DNA from: Burkholderiaceae bacterium
GTDB taxonomy: Bacteria; Pseudomonadota; Gammaproteobacteria; Burkholderiales; Burkholderiaceae_E
Assembly: GCA_016710525.1 (NCBI GenBank)
Contig: JADJVQ010000079.1
Location: forward strand, 1-37,352
Direction of reading: 5' to 3'
DNA: 37,352 nucleotides
Made by a program: the position numbers and the translations under genes. Shown in pieces: positions 29,942-37,352 of the stretch (its first letter is position 1; each line of letters begins with the position of its first letter). The notes below the pieces were generated by a model. It did no database searches. It was not told the origin of the DNA and saw nothing but the letters and a program-made list of their open reading frames with translations.

Positions 29942-31491
29942 CAGATCATCTCCTCGGCCTTGATCTTCTTGAGCAGCTTTTGCAGGCGACGCCGGGTTTC
30001 GGCCTTGAATTCCGGACGGTCGCGGGGCACGCCCTGCCCGCCCTCCCAGACGCCCGCCGCGTGCGCTGTTCCGGTGTCGCCGAAGAACGCCTTCATCTGC
30101 TCGAAGCGCGCCTTGTTGCCGATGGCCGCGTTGATCACCGCCGCCAGCGAGCCGGCGCCGGCCGGACCCATCAGCGGCCGCGCCGAGATCAGGTTGGTGA
30201 AGTACAGCGCCGGGATGCTCAGTTCCTTGGCTGCCTGCACCACCGGGGTGGTGCCAATGGCGAGGTCAGGCTGCCACTCGGCCATCGCCTCGAGGTCCTG
30301 CTCGAGCGAGGCGCGGAACTGCACATGCACGCCCTTCGATTCGAGCCACTCGCGGTCCGCATCGCTCCACACGGTGCGGGGACATGCGGTGCCGACGTAG
30401 CGCAGGTCGGCGCCGCTTTCGACCAGCAGCCGGGCGACCAGCAGCTCCGAGCCTTCGTAGCCGCTCAGCGTGATGCGGCCCCGGATCGGCAGCCGGGCAA
30501 GCGCCCCCTGGATGGCTGGCAGGATCCGGTTCTTGGCGGCGTCGATCTGCGCCTGCCCGACGTTGGCTGCCGCGCCGACAGACTGCAGCCAGGCCGCTGT
30601 CCCGTGCAGCCCTACCGGCGCCGACCCGATCACCGCACGCCCGGCAGCCTCGAACTCGCGAATGCTGGCGGTGTAGAACGGATGGATCGCGGCGAGCGCG
30701 GCACAGTCGAGCGCCGCATACAGCTCACGCCATTCGCGCGTCGGGACCACCGGGCCCGCCGCCAGTCCCATGGGCTCGAGCATCATGCCGATGATGACCG
30801 GATCGGCCGGAAACATCTCGCCGAGCAGCGTGATCGTCGGCTTGTCCGAACGCCCGGTGCGCGGCGCCTGCACGGGTCCGGCCAGCACCTCGGCGCGGGC
30901 GTACCTGAGCATCGCGCCCGCAAGCACATCCTTTGCCTCGGCATGGGTCGGCACGCCGAATCCGGGCACGTCGATGCCGATGATCCGCACGCCATTGATC
31001 TCGCGCGGCAGGATCTGCAAAGGCACGCCGCTGGCCGTGGGCACGCACAGGTTGATGATGACGATGGCGTCGTGCAGCGCGGGATCGGCCTGCCGGTAGA
31101 CGGCCTCGCGGATGTCCTCGAACAGCTTGCCGGTGACCAGCGTCTCGGAGTTGAAGGGCACATAGCCGACGCTGCGCCGCGCGCCATAGAAGTGCGAGGT
31201 GAAGGTCAGCCCGTACACGCAGCAGGCCGACCCCGACAGGATGGTGGCGGTGCGGCGCATGCGCAGCCCCACGCGCAGCGAGCCGAAGGCCGGACACATG
31301 CTCTGCGGCTGGTCATGCGGTCCGGTCTTCGCGCCGCGCGGATAGTCCTTCGCGTACTGCTCGAGCACCTCCGACTTGCCCGCTGTGCGCGCGGCGGCAA
31401 GCATCGCCTCGCCGCCCGAGTGGCACCCCATGCCGTCGCCTTCCAGCGCGGTGGGGACTTTCACGGGAACGATCGGAATGGTTGCGCTCAT
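29941..31491 (-). CDS. bchY: chlorophyllide a reductase subunit Y
   Basis: A 516-residue partner of BchZ in the catalytic tetramer that holds the [4Fe-4S] cluster. Cysteine-bearing conserved stretches are GDGMGCHSGGEAM, QPQSMCPAFGSLRVGLRM and LSGSACCVYGLTFTSHFYGARRSVGYVPFNSE near the N-terminus. Then come IGIDVPGFGVPTHAEAKD, TLLGEMFPADPVIIGMMLEPMG and the C-terminal FTNLISARPLMGPAGAGSL. The ATG at 31491 lies 10 bases after the bchX stop, and the gene overlaps bchZ by one base. Confidence 0.98.
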   Translation of the reverse strand: MSATIPIVPVKVPTALEGDGMGCHSGGEAMLAAARTAGKSEVLEQYAKDYPRGAKTGPHDQPQSMCPAFGSLRVGLRMRRTATILSGSACCVYGLTFTSHFYGARRSVGYVPFNSETLVTGKLFEDIREAVYRQADPALHDAIVIINLCVPTASGVPLQILPREINGVRIIGIDVPGFGVPTHAEAKDVLAGAMLRYARAEVLAGPVQAPRTGRSDKPTITLLGEMFPADPVIIGMMLEPMGLAAGPVVPTREWRELYAALDCAALAAIHPFYTASIREFEAAGRAVIGSAPVGLHGTAAWLQSVGAAANVGQAQIDAAKNRILPAIQGALARLPIRGRITLSGYEGSELLVARLLVESGADLRYVGTACPRTVWSDADREWLESKGVHVQFRASLEQDLEAMAEWQPDLAIGTTPVVQAAKELSIPALYFTNLISARPLMGPAGAGSLAAVINAAIGNKARFEQMKAFFGDTGTAHAAGVWEGGQGVPRDRPEFKAETRRRLQKLLKKIKAEEMI

Positions 31492-31501
31492 GAGACCGGC
31501 C

Positions 31502-32518
31502 TCACAGTTCGTCGTAAACGACTTCGAGGGTCTGCTTCGCCTGCTCGGTCCTGCCGCACATATCGAACTCGGTCGCCGGTTCCAGCACCACGTCGCGGCC
31601 CACCGAGGCGGCCGAGAACAACCCGAGCAGCTGATCCTGGGACATCGGCGTGGGCCGCACCGGCAGTGAAGCGCCGACGTTGTCGGCCAGCTCGGCAAAC
31701 AACGGGCCCCAGGCCGAACCGGGACGGCCGATGATTTCGTAGCTCGCGCTCTTGCGGCGGATGTCCTCGTTGGCCGGGATGGTGGCCAGCACCGGGATGC
31801 CGACGGCTTCGGCGAATGCCTTCGCCTCGCCGGTGCCGTCGTCGCGGTTGATCACCATGCCGGCCACGCCGACGTTGCCGCCGAGCTTGCGGAAGTACTC
31901 CACCGCGCTGCAGACGTTGTTGGCCACGTACAGCGACTGCAGGTCGTTGCTGGCGACGACGATCACCTTCTGGCACATGTCGCGCGCAATCGGCAGGCCG
32001 AAGCCACCGCAGACGACATCGCCGAGAAAATCCAGAAGCACGTAGTCGAAACCCCACTCGTGGAAGCCAAGTTTCTCGAGCAGTTCGAAGCCGTGGATGA
32101 TGCCGCGCCCGCCGCAGCCGCGGCCGACCTCGGGACCGCCCAGCTCCATCGCGTAGACGCCGTCGCGCTTGAAGCAGACATCGCCGATCGCCACCGCCTC
32201 GCCAGCCAGCTTCTTCCTCGAGGACGTCTCGATGATCGTCGGGCATGCGCGTCCGCCGAACAGCAGCGACGTGGTGTCGCTCTTGGGGTCGCAGCCGATC
32301 AGCAGCACCTTCTTGCCCTGCTGCGCCATCATGTAGCTGAGGTTGGCGAGCGTGAAGCTCTTGCCGATGCCGCCCTTGCCGTAGATCGCAATGATCTGGG
32401 TGTCCTTGGTGACCTGCGCGCTCGAGACCGCGGCCGGCTCGATCGAGGCTTCGGCACGCAGGTCCTTGACCATGATCGTGACGGGCGTCGCCTTGGATTG
32501 CGTGGCGGATGTGCTCAT
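31502..32518 (-). CDS. bchX: chlorophyllide a reductase iron-sulfur ATPase subunit X
   Basis: A 338-residue NifH-like ATP-dependent electron donor to BchYZ. The P-loop is GKGGIGKS (47-54), followed by GCDPKSDTTSLLFGG. The cysteines that bridge the [4Fe-4S] cluster between two monomers are Cys135 in GRGCGGRGI and Cys170 in DVVCGGFG. An N-terminal extension of about 40 residues precedes the P-loop, as is usual for BchX compared with BchL. The ATG at 32518 overlaps the bchC stop (ATGA). Confidence 0.98.
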   Translation of the reverse strand: MSTSATQSKATPVTIMVKDLRAEASIEPAAVSSAQVTKDTQIIAIYGKGGIGKSFTLANLSYMMAQQGKKVLLIGCDPKSDTTSLLFGGRACPTIIETSSRKKLAGEAVAIGDVCFKRDGVYAMELGGPEVGRGCGGRGIIHGFELLEKLGFHEWGFDYVLLDFLGDVVCGGFGLPIARDMCQKVIVVASNDLQSLYVANNVCSAVEYFRKLGGNVGVAGMVINRDDGTGEAKAFAEAVGIPVLATIPANEDIRRKSASYEIIGRPGSAWGPLFAELADNVGASLPVRPTPMSQDQLLGLFSAASVGRDVVLEPATEFDMCGRTEQAKQTLEVVYDEL

Positions 32519-33453
32519 GGACAGTCTCTCCAGTCGAGGGTCATCTTCAGACAGGCGGGATCGCCAAAAGCGGTGCGGTAGGCGGCGTCGGCCGCCAGCG
32601 CCGCGTATCGATGCGTGATCAGTCCGTCCAGCGACAGCAGGCCGGATTGCGCCATGTCGCGTACCGCCACGAGATCGGCGGGCTGCCATTGCGCGGCGAC
32701 CCGAATGCGGGCCTCGCGCATGAACGCCGGTGCGAAGACGAATGACAGCGCGGTGTCGTAGAAGCCGGCCAGCACCACTTCGCCGCCCGGCGCCAGTCGA
32801 CCGATCAGCGTGTCCAGCAAGGCGGCATCACCACTGACATCGCAGATGCTGCGATAGTCGCGGCGCGGGTCCGATGCCGGGTCGAGCACCCGATACCCCA
32901 GGGCACCTTCGCGACGCCCGGCTTGGGTCTCCCATACCACTGGCGAATGCCCCGCTGCCACGGCCAGGCGCGCGATCAGGCGTCCGAGCACGCCATGGCC
33001 GATGATCAGCTCGGGGTGGCGCGCCGCGTCCCCGGCGCTGACGTGGCGGGCCGTCGCGGCCAGCGCGAGCAGCACCCCTCGTTCGCCGAGGTCGTCGGCA
33101 ATGCCGATCGTGCGCGCTGCCGGCAGCACCACCCTCGAGGCCGCACCGCCGAAAAGGCCGCGCACATCGCCGAAGCACTTGGCGCCAGGCACGAAGACTC
33201 GGCTGCCAACGGTCGCACCCGAGCGCGCGCCGGCGTGCGTGATCCGCCCGACCGATTCGTAGCCGGGAACGAGCGGATATCCCATGCCGGGGAAATCGGG
33301 CATGCGGCCGCTCCACAGCAGGCGTTCGGTGCCCGTACTGATGCCGCTCCATTCGATGTCGACAATGACGTCCTCGTCTCCCGCATCGGCGAGATCGAGT
33401 CGGCGCAGCGATAGCTGTTCGGGCTGCTGCAGGACAACGGCCAGCGCTTTCAT
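32515..33453 (-). CDS. bchC: 3-hydroxyethyl bacteriochlorophyllide a dehydrogenase
   Basis: A 312-residue zinc-free medium-chain alcohol-dehydrogenase relative that oxidises the C3 hydroxyethyl group to acetyl in bacteriochlorophyll a synthesis. Conserved stretches: VIVDIEWSGISTGTERLLWSGRMPDFPGMGYPLVPGYESVGRI, RVFVPGAKCFGDVRGLFGGAASRVVLP, the nucleotide-binding IIGHGVLGRLIARLA, and the C-terminal GLLSLDGLITH. It is the first gene behind a strong candidate promoter with two PpsR-type sites, so it probably leads a bchCXYZ-puf transcript in addition to read-through from crtEF. Confidence 0.97.
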   Translation of the reverse strand: MKALAVVLQQPEQLSLRRLDLADAGDEDVIVDIEWSGISTGTERLLWSGRMPDFPGMGYPLVPGYESVGRITHAGARSGATVGSRVFVPGAKCFGDVRGLFGGAASRVVLPAARTIGIADDLGERGVLLALAATARHVSAGDAARHPELIIGHGVLGRLIARLAVAAGHSPVVWETQAGRREGALGYRVLDPASDPRRDYRSICDVSGDAALLDTLIGRLAPGGEVVLAGFYDTALSFVFAPAFMREARIRVAAQWQPADLVAVRDMAQSGLLSLDGLITHRYAALAADAAYRTAFGDPACLKMTLDWRDCP

Positions 33454-33542
33454 CGATGGGCCTTTGCATGCCGTCGCATGGAAGCGCCCCGACTTGAGGC
33501 GAATCCGGTGCGCGAAGTGATCGTGAGATGAGTCATTCTGAC

Positions 33543-33586
33543 TGTCATCCTAGACTTACTTATTTTTGTGTCAAGCTGAACTTACA
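33543..33586 (-). promoter_or_regulatory. bchC promoter with paired PpsR/CrtJ palindromes
   Basis: On the minus strand TTGACA (plus 33569-33574) and TAGGAT (plus 33547-33552) are 16 bases apart, a good sigma-70 promoter. Two palindromes lie on it: TGTCAAGCTGAACTTACA (33569-33586), an exact TGT-N12-ACA covering the -35, and TGTCATCCTAGACTTACT (33543-33560), one base off, covering the -10. They are 8 bases apart. This is the known PpsR/CrtJ arrangement at bchC of Rhodobacter. The upstream site overlaps the last codons of crtF. Confidence 0.85.
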
Positions 33587-34766
33587 TCAAGGACTTTGCC
33601 GCGACGTTCGGGCAGCGCGCCAGCAGCACGCTCGTCTGCAATGGCATTCGGGTGGGGAGCACGCGAATCGACGCGAAGCCGGCATCGCCCAGCATCCGGA
33701 TCAGCTCGTCGACCTTGCGCGGCCGGCCGCGCCCCATCGCCAGCAGATAGAACCCGAAGTACGCGTCGCCCATCGCCTGCGCGCCGGGCGCGCCCGACAT
33801 CGGCTCGGCAAGCAGCAGGCAGCCCCCGGGCGGCAGCGCCCGCCGCACCGCGCGCAAAATCGTCATGGCCGCCGCATCATCGTGGTCATGCACCACGCGG
33901 ACCAGGCTGGCGATGTCGGCGCCCTCGGGCAGCGGATCGTGGAAGAAGCTGCCACCGACGATGCGGGCGCGGTGACCGAGGCCGCACGCCGACAGGCGAT
34001 CGCGCGCGCGATCCGCAACCGCCGGCAGATCGAACAGCATCAGCCGCAGATGGGGCGCCCGCCGGGCCGCACTGACGAGGAACGTGCCGTCGCCACCGCC
34101 GACGTCGAGCAGGCAGCGGTGGCCCTTCAATGAACAGGCGTCGAGGATCTCGTCGGAGACCAGCGGCTGCGAGGCCGCCATCAGGTCGCTGTACGCGGCG
34201 ACGCGCTCCGGTGCGAGATCACCGGGCGCGCTGGCGCCGGCGTACGGCCAGTAGCGGGCCAGCGCAGGCTCGCCGCGGGCGGCGGGAGCCGCCCTGAGCA
34301 GCGCGACCGGATCGGCCAGGTCGGCATACAGCGCGCCATGGTGTTCGACCATCGCGGCCACCGCGTTGTTGCCGACCATCGGCGCGCCCAGCTCGCCCAG
34401 CCCGTAACGGCCCTGCGCCCGCGGCTCGGCCAGGCGCAACGCGACAGCCGCGTTGAGCAGGCGCAGCGTCGCCTCCGGCGGCAGCTCGAGCCGCATCGCC
34501 AGCTGCTCCAGCGACTGCGGCCCCTGCGCCAGGATGTTGAACAGATCGAGACGCACGCAGGCCAGCAGGACCTGCGAATAGACGAAGCCGGCAACCAGAT
34601 CGAACAGTTCGCGGGCATGGCGCCGCGCGACCGGGCGGGTCAGCGCAAACGCCGCCGCCCGCCGCTGAAACAGCGGATTGGCCAGCAGCCGGTCGCGCCA
34701 GGCCAGCCAGCGCTCGGAAAGCGCAGTCCAGCGCGACACCGGCATTTCGCCATGCGCGAGAGCCAT
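33582..34766 (-). CDS. crtF: demethylspheroidene (hydroxyneurosporene) O-methyltransferase
   Basis: A 394-residue SAM-dependent O-methyltransferase that methylates the C1 hydroxyl of hydroxylated carotenoids in the spheroidene/spirilloxanthin branch. The N-terminal dimerisation and winged-helix part carries FVYSQVLLACVRLDLFNILAQGPQSLEQLAMRL. The SAM site is LLDVGGGDGTF (219-229), followed by LFDLPAVADRAR, SFFHDPLPEGADIASLVRVVHDHDD with the catalytic-region histidine, and LAEPM. It lies 66 bases after crtE on the same strand, so crtEF form an operon. Its stop codon overlaps a PpsR-type site of the bchC promoter. Confidence 0.96.
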   Translation of the reverse strand: MALAHGEMPVSRWTALSERWLAWRDRLLANPLFQRRAAAFALTRPVARRHARELFDLVAGFVYSQVLLACVRLDLFNILAQGPQSLEQLAMRLELPPEATLRLLNAAVALRLAEPRAQGRYGLGELGAPMVGNNAVAAMVEHHGALYADLADPVALLRAAPAARGEPALARYWPYAGASAPGDLAPERVAAYSDLMAASQPLVSDEILDACSLKGHRCLLDVGGGDGTFLVSAARRAPHLRLMLFDLPAVADRARDRLSACGLGHRARIVGGSFFHDPLPEGADIASLVRVVHDHDDAAAMTILRAVRRALPPGGCLLLAEPMSGAPGAQAMGDAYFGFYLLAMGRGRPRKVDELIRMLGDAGFASIRVLPTRMPLQTSVLLARCPNVAAKSLM

Positions 34767-34832
34767 GGTGCTGTTCGCGAGCGCTTGGTTGGCGATCGAT
34801 GCGCCGCCTCGCCCAGGGCGCGGCGGCCGCCC

Positions 34833-35714
34833 TTACACCACGGCCCTCGCCATGTCTTTGGAGATCGTCTTGGGCACCAGCCGTTCCGACTCCTGGCGGA
34901 CCAGCCCGCGCAGCTGCTCGGAGCCCCGGCATTCGGGCACCGCCTCGATCGCCAGGGCAACCAGTCGATCGAAATGCGCGATCGCCCCTTCGAGACCCAG
35001 TTCGATCGCCGCGCTCGGGCGCAGCAGTGCCGCATCCCGGCCGACCGGCTTGCCCATGATGCGGGGATCGCCCGCGACATCGCGGATGTCGTCGGCGGCC
35101 TGGTAAGCCTCACCCAGGCAATCGCCCAGCGCGCGCCAGGGCTCACCCGGCGCACCGGCCGCAACCGCGCCCGCCATCGTCGCCGCCATGAAGAGGGCAC
35201 CGGTCTTGGCGCGCTGATAGTCGGTCAGGGACACCCGCGGTTCGCACTCCCAGGCCTGCCCCGCGACGATGCCCGCCGGCATGCCGACACCACTGGCGAT
35301 GATGGCCATCAGCGGCGCCAGGCGCATCGGGGAGCGCGCGGCGCGCGCCGCCAGCGTCTGGAATGCCAGCACGATCAGGGCGTCCCCCGCCAGCACCGCG
35401 AGGCTTTCGCCATAGGCGTAATGCACCGAGGCACGCCCGCGGCGCATCGGCGAATCGTCAAAGCACGGCAGATCGTCGTGGACCAGCGACGCACAGTGCA
35501 GCAGCTCGATCGCCGACGCTGCCGCTTCGGACAATGCGGGATCGTCGTCACCACAGGCCTGCGCCACCGCCAGGCACAACTGCGGGCGAATGCGCGCACC
35601 GCCCGGAAACACGGCATGCCGGATCGCCCCTGCCAGCTTGGGCGGACAGCCCGGCTCTTCGCCGGTGGCGATGGCCGCGGCCAGGGCATGTTCGATTCGG
35701 GTCATCGGCTTCAT
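34833..35714 (-). CDS. crtE: geranylgeranyl diphosphate synthase
   Basis: A 293-residue isoprenyl diphosphate synthase supplying C20 precursor for carotenoids and the bacteriochlorophyll tail. The first Asp-rich motif is HDDLPCFDD (Asp80-Asp81 ... Asp86), the second AADDIRDVAGD (about 215); FPGGARIRPQL is the conserved substrate-binding arginine region. The start is ATG 35714 with GGAGG 7 bases upstream; a GTG 21 bases further up would put that site inside the gene. It is divergent from crtD, with paired PpsR-type palindromes between them. Confidence 0.96.
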   Translation of the reverse strand: MKPMTRIEHALAAAIATGEEPGCPPKLAGAIRHAVFPGGARIRPQLCLAVAQACGDDDPALSEAAASAIELLHCASLVHDDLPCFDDSPMRRGRASVHYAYGESLAVLAGDALIVLAFQTLAARAARSPMRLAPLMAIIASGVGMPAGIVAGQAWECEPRVSLTDYQRAKTGALFMAATMAGAVAAGAPGEPWRALGDCLGEAYQAADDIRDVAGDPRIMGKPVGRDAALLRPSAAIELGLEGAIAHFDRLVALAIEAVPECRGSEQLRGLVRQESERLVPKTISKDMARAVV

Positions 35715-35753
35715 GCGGTACCTCCACGACGACACACCGGATCAATGATCAGG

Positions 35754-35797
35754 TGTAATCTTTGTTGGTCACTTTGACATGTCATTTAGCATAGACA
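35754..35797. promoter_or_regulatory. crtE/crtD divergent control region with paired PpsR-type sites
   Basis: TGTCATTTAGCATAGACA (35780-35797) is an exact TGT-N12-ACA palindrome. TGTAATCTTTGTTGGTCA (35754-35771) keeps TGT but ends TCA. They are 8 bases apart, the same spacing as at bchC. TTGACA (35774-35779) lies between them and could serve as a -35 for crtD, though no good -10 follows at 17 bases; ATGACA and AAGATT, 17 apart on the minus strand, are candidates for crtE. Redox or light control of both transcripts by PpsR is inferred. Confidence 0.75.
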
Positions 35798-35863
35798 CGT
35801 GCAGAGGGTGCGTCAACCGATCAAACAAGGTCGCAGTTCGCATCCAAGATCCGGGGGCAGGCG

Positions 35864-37352
35864 ATGGGTTCGAATCGGGTCATCGTGATCGGCGCGGGAA
35901 TCGGCGGACTGGTGAGCGCGCTGGAACTCGCCGCTCGAGGCGCCGATGTCCTCGTGCTCGAACGCGCGGGCGCACCGGGCGGCAAGATGCGCCAGGTCGG
36001 CGCCGGCGACAACGCGATGGACGCCGGCCCGACCGTGTTCACGATGCGCTGGGTTTTCGAAGAGCTGTTCGCCTCGGTGGGCGCGCACCTTGCCGATCAT
36101 CTCGATTTGCAGCCGGTGGGCATCCTCGCGCGCCACGCCTGGCAGGCGGGTGAACAACTCGACCTGCATGCCGATGTGCCCCGCTCGGCGCAGGCCATCG
36201 GCGAGTTCGCAGGGGCGCAGGCCGCACGCGGCTACCTCGAGTTCTGCGCACGCGCGCGGCGCACCTACCGCGCGCTCGAACGACCGTTCATGCGCGCCTC
36301 GCGCCCCGGGCCATTTTCGCTGGCCACTCGGGCAGGGCTGAGCGGCTTGCCGGACCTGCTGCGCATTTCGCCGTTCGCCACGCTGTGGCAGGCGCTGGGC
36401 GACCACTTCTCCGATCCGCGCCTGCGCCAGCTGTTCGGCCGGTATGCCACCTACTGCGGCTCGTCGCCCTTCCAGGCGCCGGCCACGCTGATGCTGGTGG
36501 CGCATGTCGAGCAGGACGGCGTATGGCTGGTTCGCGGAGGCATGCACCGCATTGCCCAGGCAATGGTGCGCATGGCGGGCGCGCGGGGTGCGCGCTTTCG
36601 CTTCGACGCCCCCGTCCGCGAGATCCTGATACGCGATGGCAGGGCCTGCGGCGTGCGTCTCGCCGACGGCGAAGAACTGTGCGCCGACGCGGTCATCTTC
36701 AACGGCGAGCCCGCGGCGCTCGCCGGCGGGCTGCTGGGCAATGGCGGTGTCCGCGCGGCCCGCGCGGTCCCGCCACCGAAACGATCGCTGTCGGCTCTCA
36801 CCTGGAACCTCGTCGCTCGCAGCGAAGGCTTCGAGCTGCTGCGTCACACGGTGTTTTTTTCGGGCGACTACCGGCGCGAGTTCGACGACATCGTGCGCCG
36901 GTCGAGCTTGCCCTCCGAGCCCACGGTGTACGTGTGCGCCCAGGATCGGGACGAAACCGACCACCGCAATCCCGCCGGCGCGGAGCGCGTGCTGCTGATC
37001 GTCAATGCACCGGCCCGCGGCGACGCTGGCCCCTTTGCACCCGAGGAGATTGCCCGATGCGAATCCCAGACTTTCCGGCTGATGGAACGGTGCGGACTGC
37101 GGCTCGATCCGGATCGGGCCTGCACGGTGAGGACGACGCCGCACGATTTCGAACGCCTGTTTCCGGCGAGCGGGGGGGCCCTGTACGGCCAGGCCTCGCA
37201 CGGATGGATGGCTTCGTTCAGCCGGCCGGGTGCGCGCAGCAAACTGCCCGGCCTGTACCTGGCGGGCGGCTCGACCCACCCCGGACCCGGAGTGCCGATG
37301 GCCGCCTTGTCGGGTCGCCAGGCGGCAGCCAGCGCGCTGGCGGATCTTGCGA
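35864..37352 (+). CDS. crtD: methoxyneurosporene (hydroxyneurosporene) dehydrogenase, 3' end cut by window
   Basis: An open frame of 496 codons to the end of the window without a stop. It is a CrtI-family carotenoid desaturase; CrtD introduces the 3,4 double bond in hydroxylated or methoxylated carotenoids. The FAD fold opens VIVIGAGIGGLVSALELAARGADVLVLERAGAPGGKMRQV, and MDAGPTVFTMRWVFEELF follows as in CrtD. The C-terminal family motif LPGLYLAGGSTHPGPGVPMAALSGRQAA is present just before the edge, so only a few residues should be missing. The ATG at 35864 starts directly at the FAD fold; its ribosome-binding site is weak. It is divergent from crtE. CrtD rather than CrtI is chosen from the sequence of the N-terminal third and the crtE/crtF neighbourhood. 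Confidence 0.93.
   Translation, partial: MGSNRVIVIGAGIGGLVSALELAARGADVLVLERAGAPGGKMRQVGAGDNAMDAGPTVFTMRWVFEELFASVGAHLADHLDLQPVGILARHAWQAGEQLDLHADVPRSAQAIGEFAGAQAARGYLEFCARARRTYRALERPFMRASRPGPFSLATRAGLSGLPDLLRISPFATLWQALGDHFSDPRLRQLFGRYATYCGSSPFQAPATLMLVAHVEQDGVWLVRGGMHRIAQAMVRMAGARGARFRFDAPVREILIRDGRACGVRLADGEELCADAVIFNGEPAALAGGLLGNGGVRAARAVPPPKRSLSALTWNLVARSEGFELLRHTVFFSGDYRREFDDIVRRSSLPSEPTVYVCAQDRDETDHRNPAGAERVLLIVNAPARGDAGPFAPEEIARCESQTFRLMERCGLRLDPDRACTVRTTPHDFERLFPASGGALYGQASHGWMASFSRPGARSKLPGLYLAGGSTHPGPGVPMAALSGRQAAASALADLA

Noticed and set aside
28130..30400. 756-codon plus-strand open frame
   Set aside because: It runs antisense to pufB, bchZ and bchY, whose products are unmistakable; the translation is Arg/His/Gln-rich and matches nothing.
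1..37352. tRNA, rRNA, integrase or transposase genes
   Set aside because: I looked for them around the repeat region and the cluster edges and saw none, so no island boundary is claimed.

Overview
The window looks like chromosomal DNA of a high-GC betaproteobacterium of the order Burkholderiales that carries a photosynthesis gene cluster, i.e. a purple non-sulfur or aerobic anoxygenic phototroph. The grounds are the crtD <-> crtEF-bchCXYZ-pufBALMC layout with a tetrahaem pufC, two orphan Bug-type (TctC) periplasmic receptors, a DUF2917 gene beside a LysR gene, and very GC-rich coding sequence. The genus cannot be fixed from the sequence alone.

Layout. 1-484: 3' part of an alpha-carbonic anhydrase gene broken by several frameshifts. 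548-2755: UvrD/Rep-like helicase. 2774-6594: a LysR regulator divergent from a Bug receptor and an FAD-dependent oxidoreductase. 6761-9296: a partner-switching signalling cassette (FHA-PP2C phosphatase, STAS antagonist, HATPase kinase, second STAS antagonist) in which the STAS gene and its leader have been duplicated. 9300-13306: SDR <-> MFS transporter, cyclase-family hydrolase and SDR, a small catabolic cluster. 13316-13420: a poly-G low-complexity tract, then DUF2917 <-> a damaged GcvA-like LysR gene. 20253-14600 (minus): Bug receptor, metallo-beta-lactamase-fold hydrolase, DUF169 protein, serine hydrolase and LpxR-like outer-membrane protein; the last three are joined by 4-base stop/start overlaps. 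20254-21129: an 876-base non-coding interval full of direct and inverted repeats. 21130-23985: YecA-like SEC-C protein, MaoC hydratase and LCAD-like acyl-CoA dehydrogenase; a 9-base tandem repeat fills the leader of the last. 24013-37352: haem oxygenase (minus) followed by the photosynthesis cluster to the end of the window, where crtD runs off the edge a few codons from its expected end.

How the parts work together. crtE, crtF and crtD make and modify spheroidene/spirilloxanthin-type carotenoids. bchX, bchY, bchZ and bchC carry out the late steps to bacteriochlorophyll a. pufB and pufA make the LH1 antenna, pufL and pufM the reaction centre, and pufC its tetrahaem electron donor. Two control regions (crtF/bchC and crtE/crtD) each hold a pair of TGT-N12-ACA-like palindromes 8 bases apart, the known target arrangement of the PpsR/CrtJ redox repressor. 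At bchC the pair lies on a good sigma-70 promoter. Four perfect stem-loops precede pufB and another lies between pufA and pufL, suggesting RNA-level control of puf stoichiometry.

Limits. The first 0.5 kb, the DUF2917/LysR pair and the G-runs at 13316 and 20316 show frameshifts or homopolymers that may be assembly error rather than biology. Functions of the partner-switching cassette, the DUF169 operon and the haem oxygenase are inferred from family and position only.
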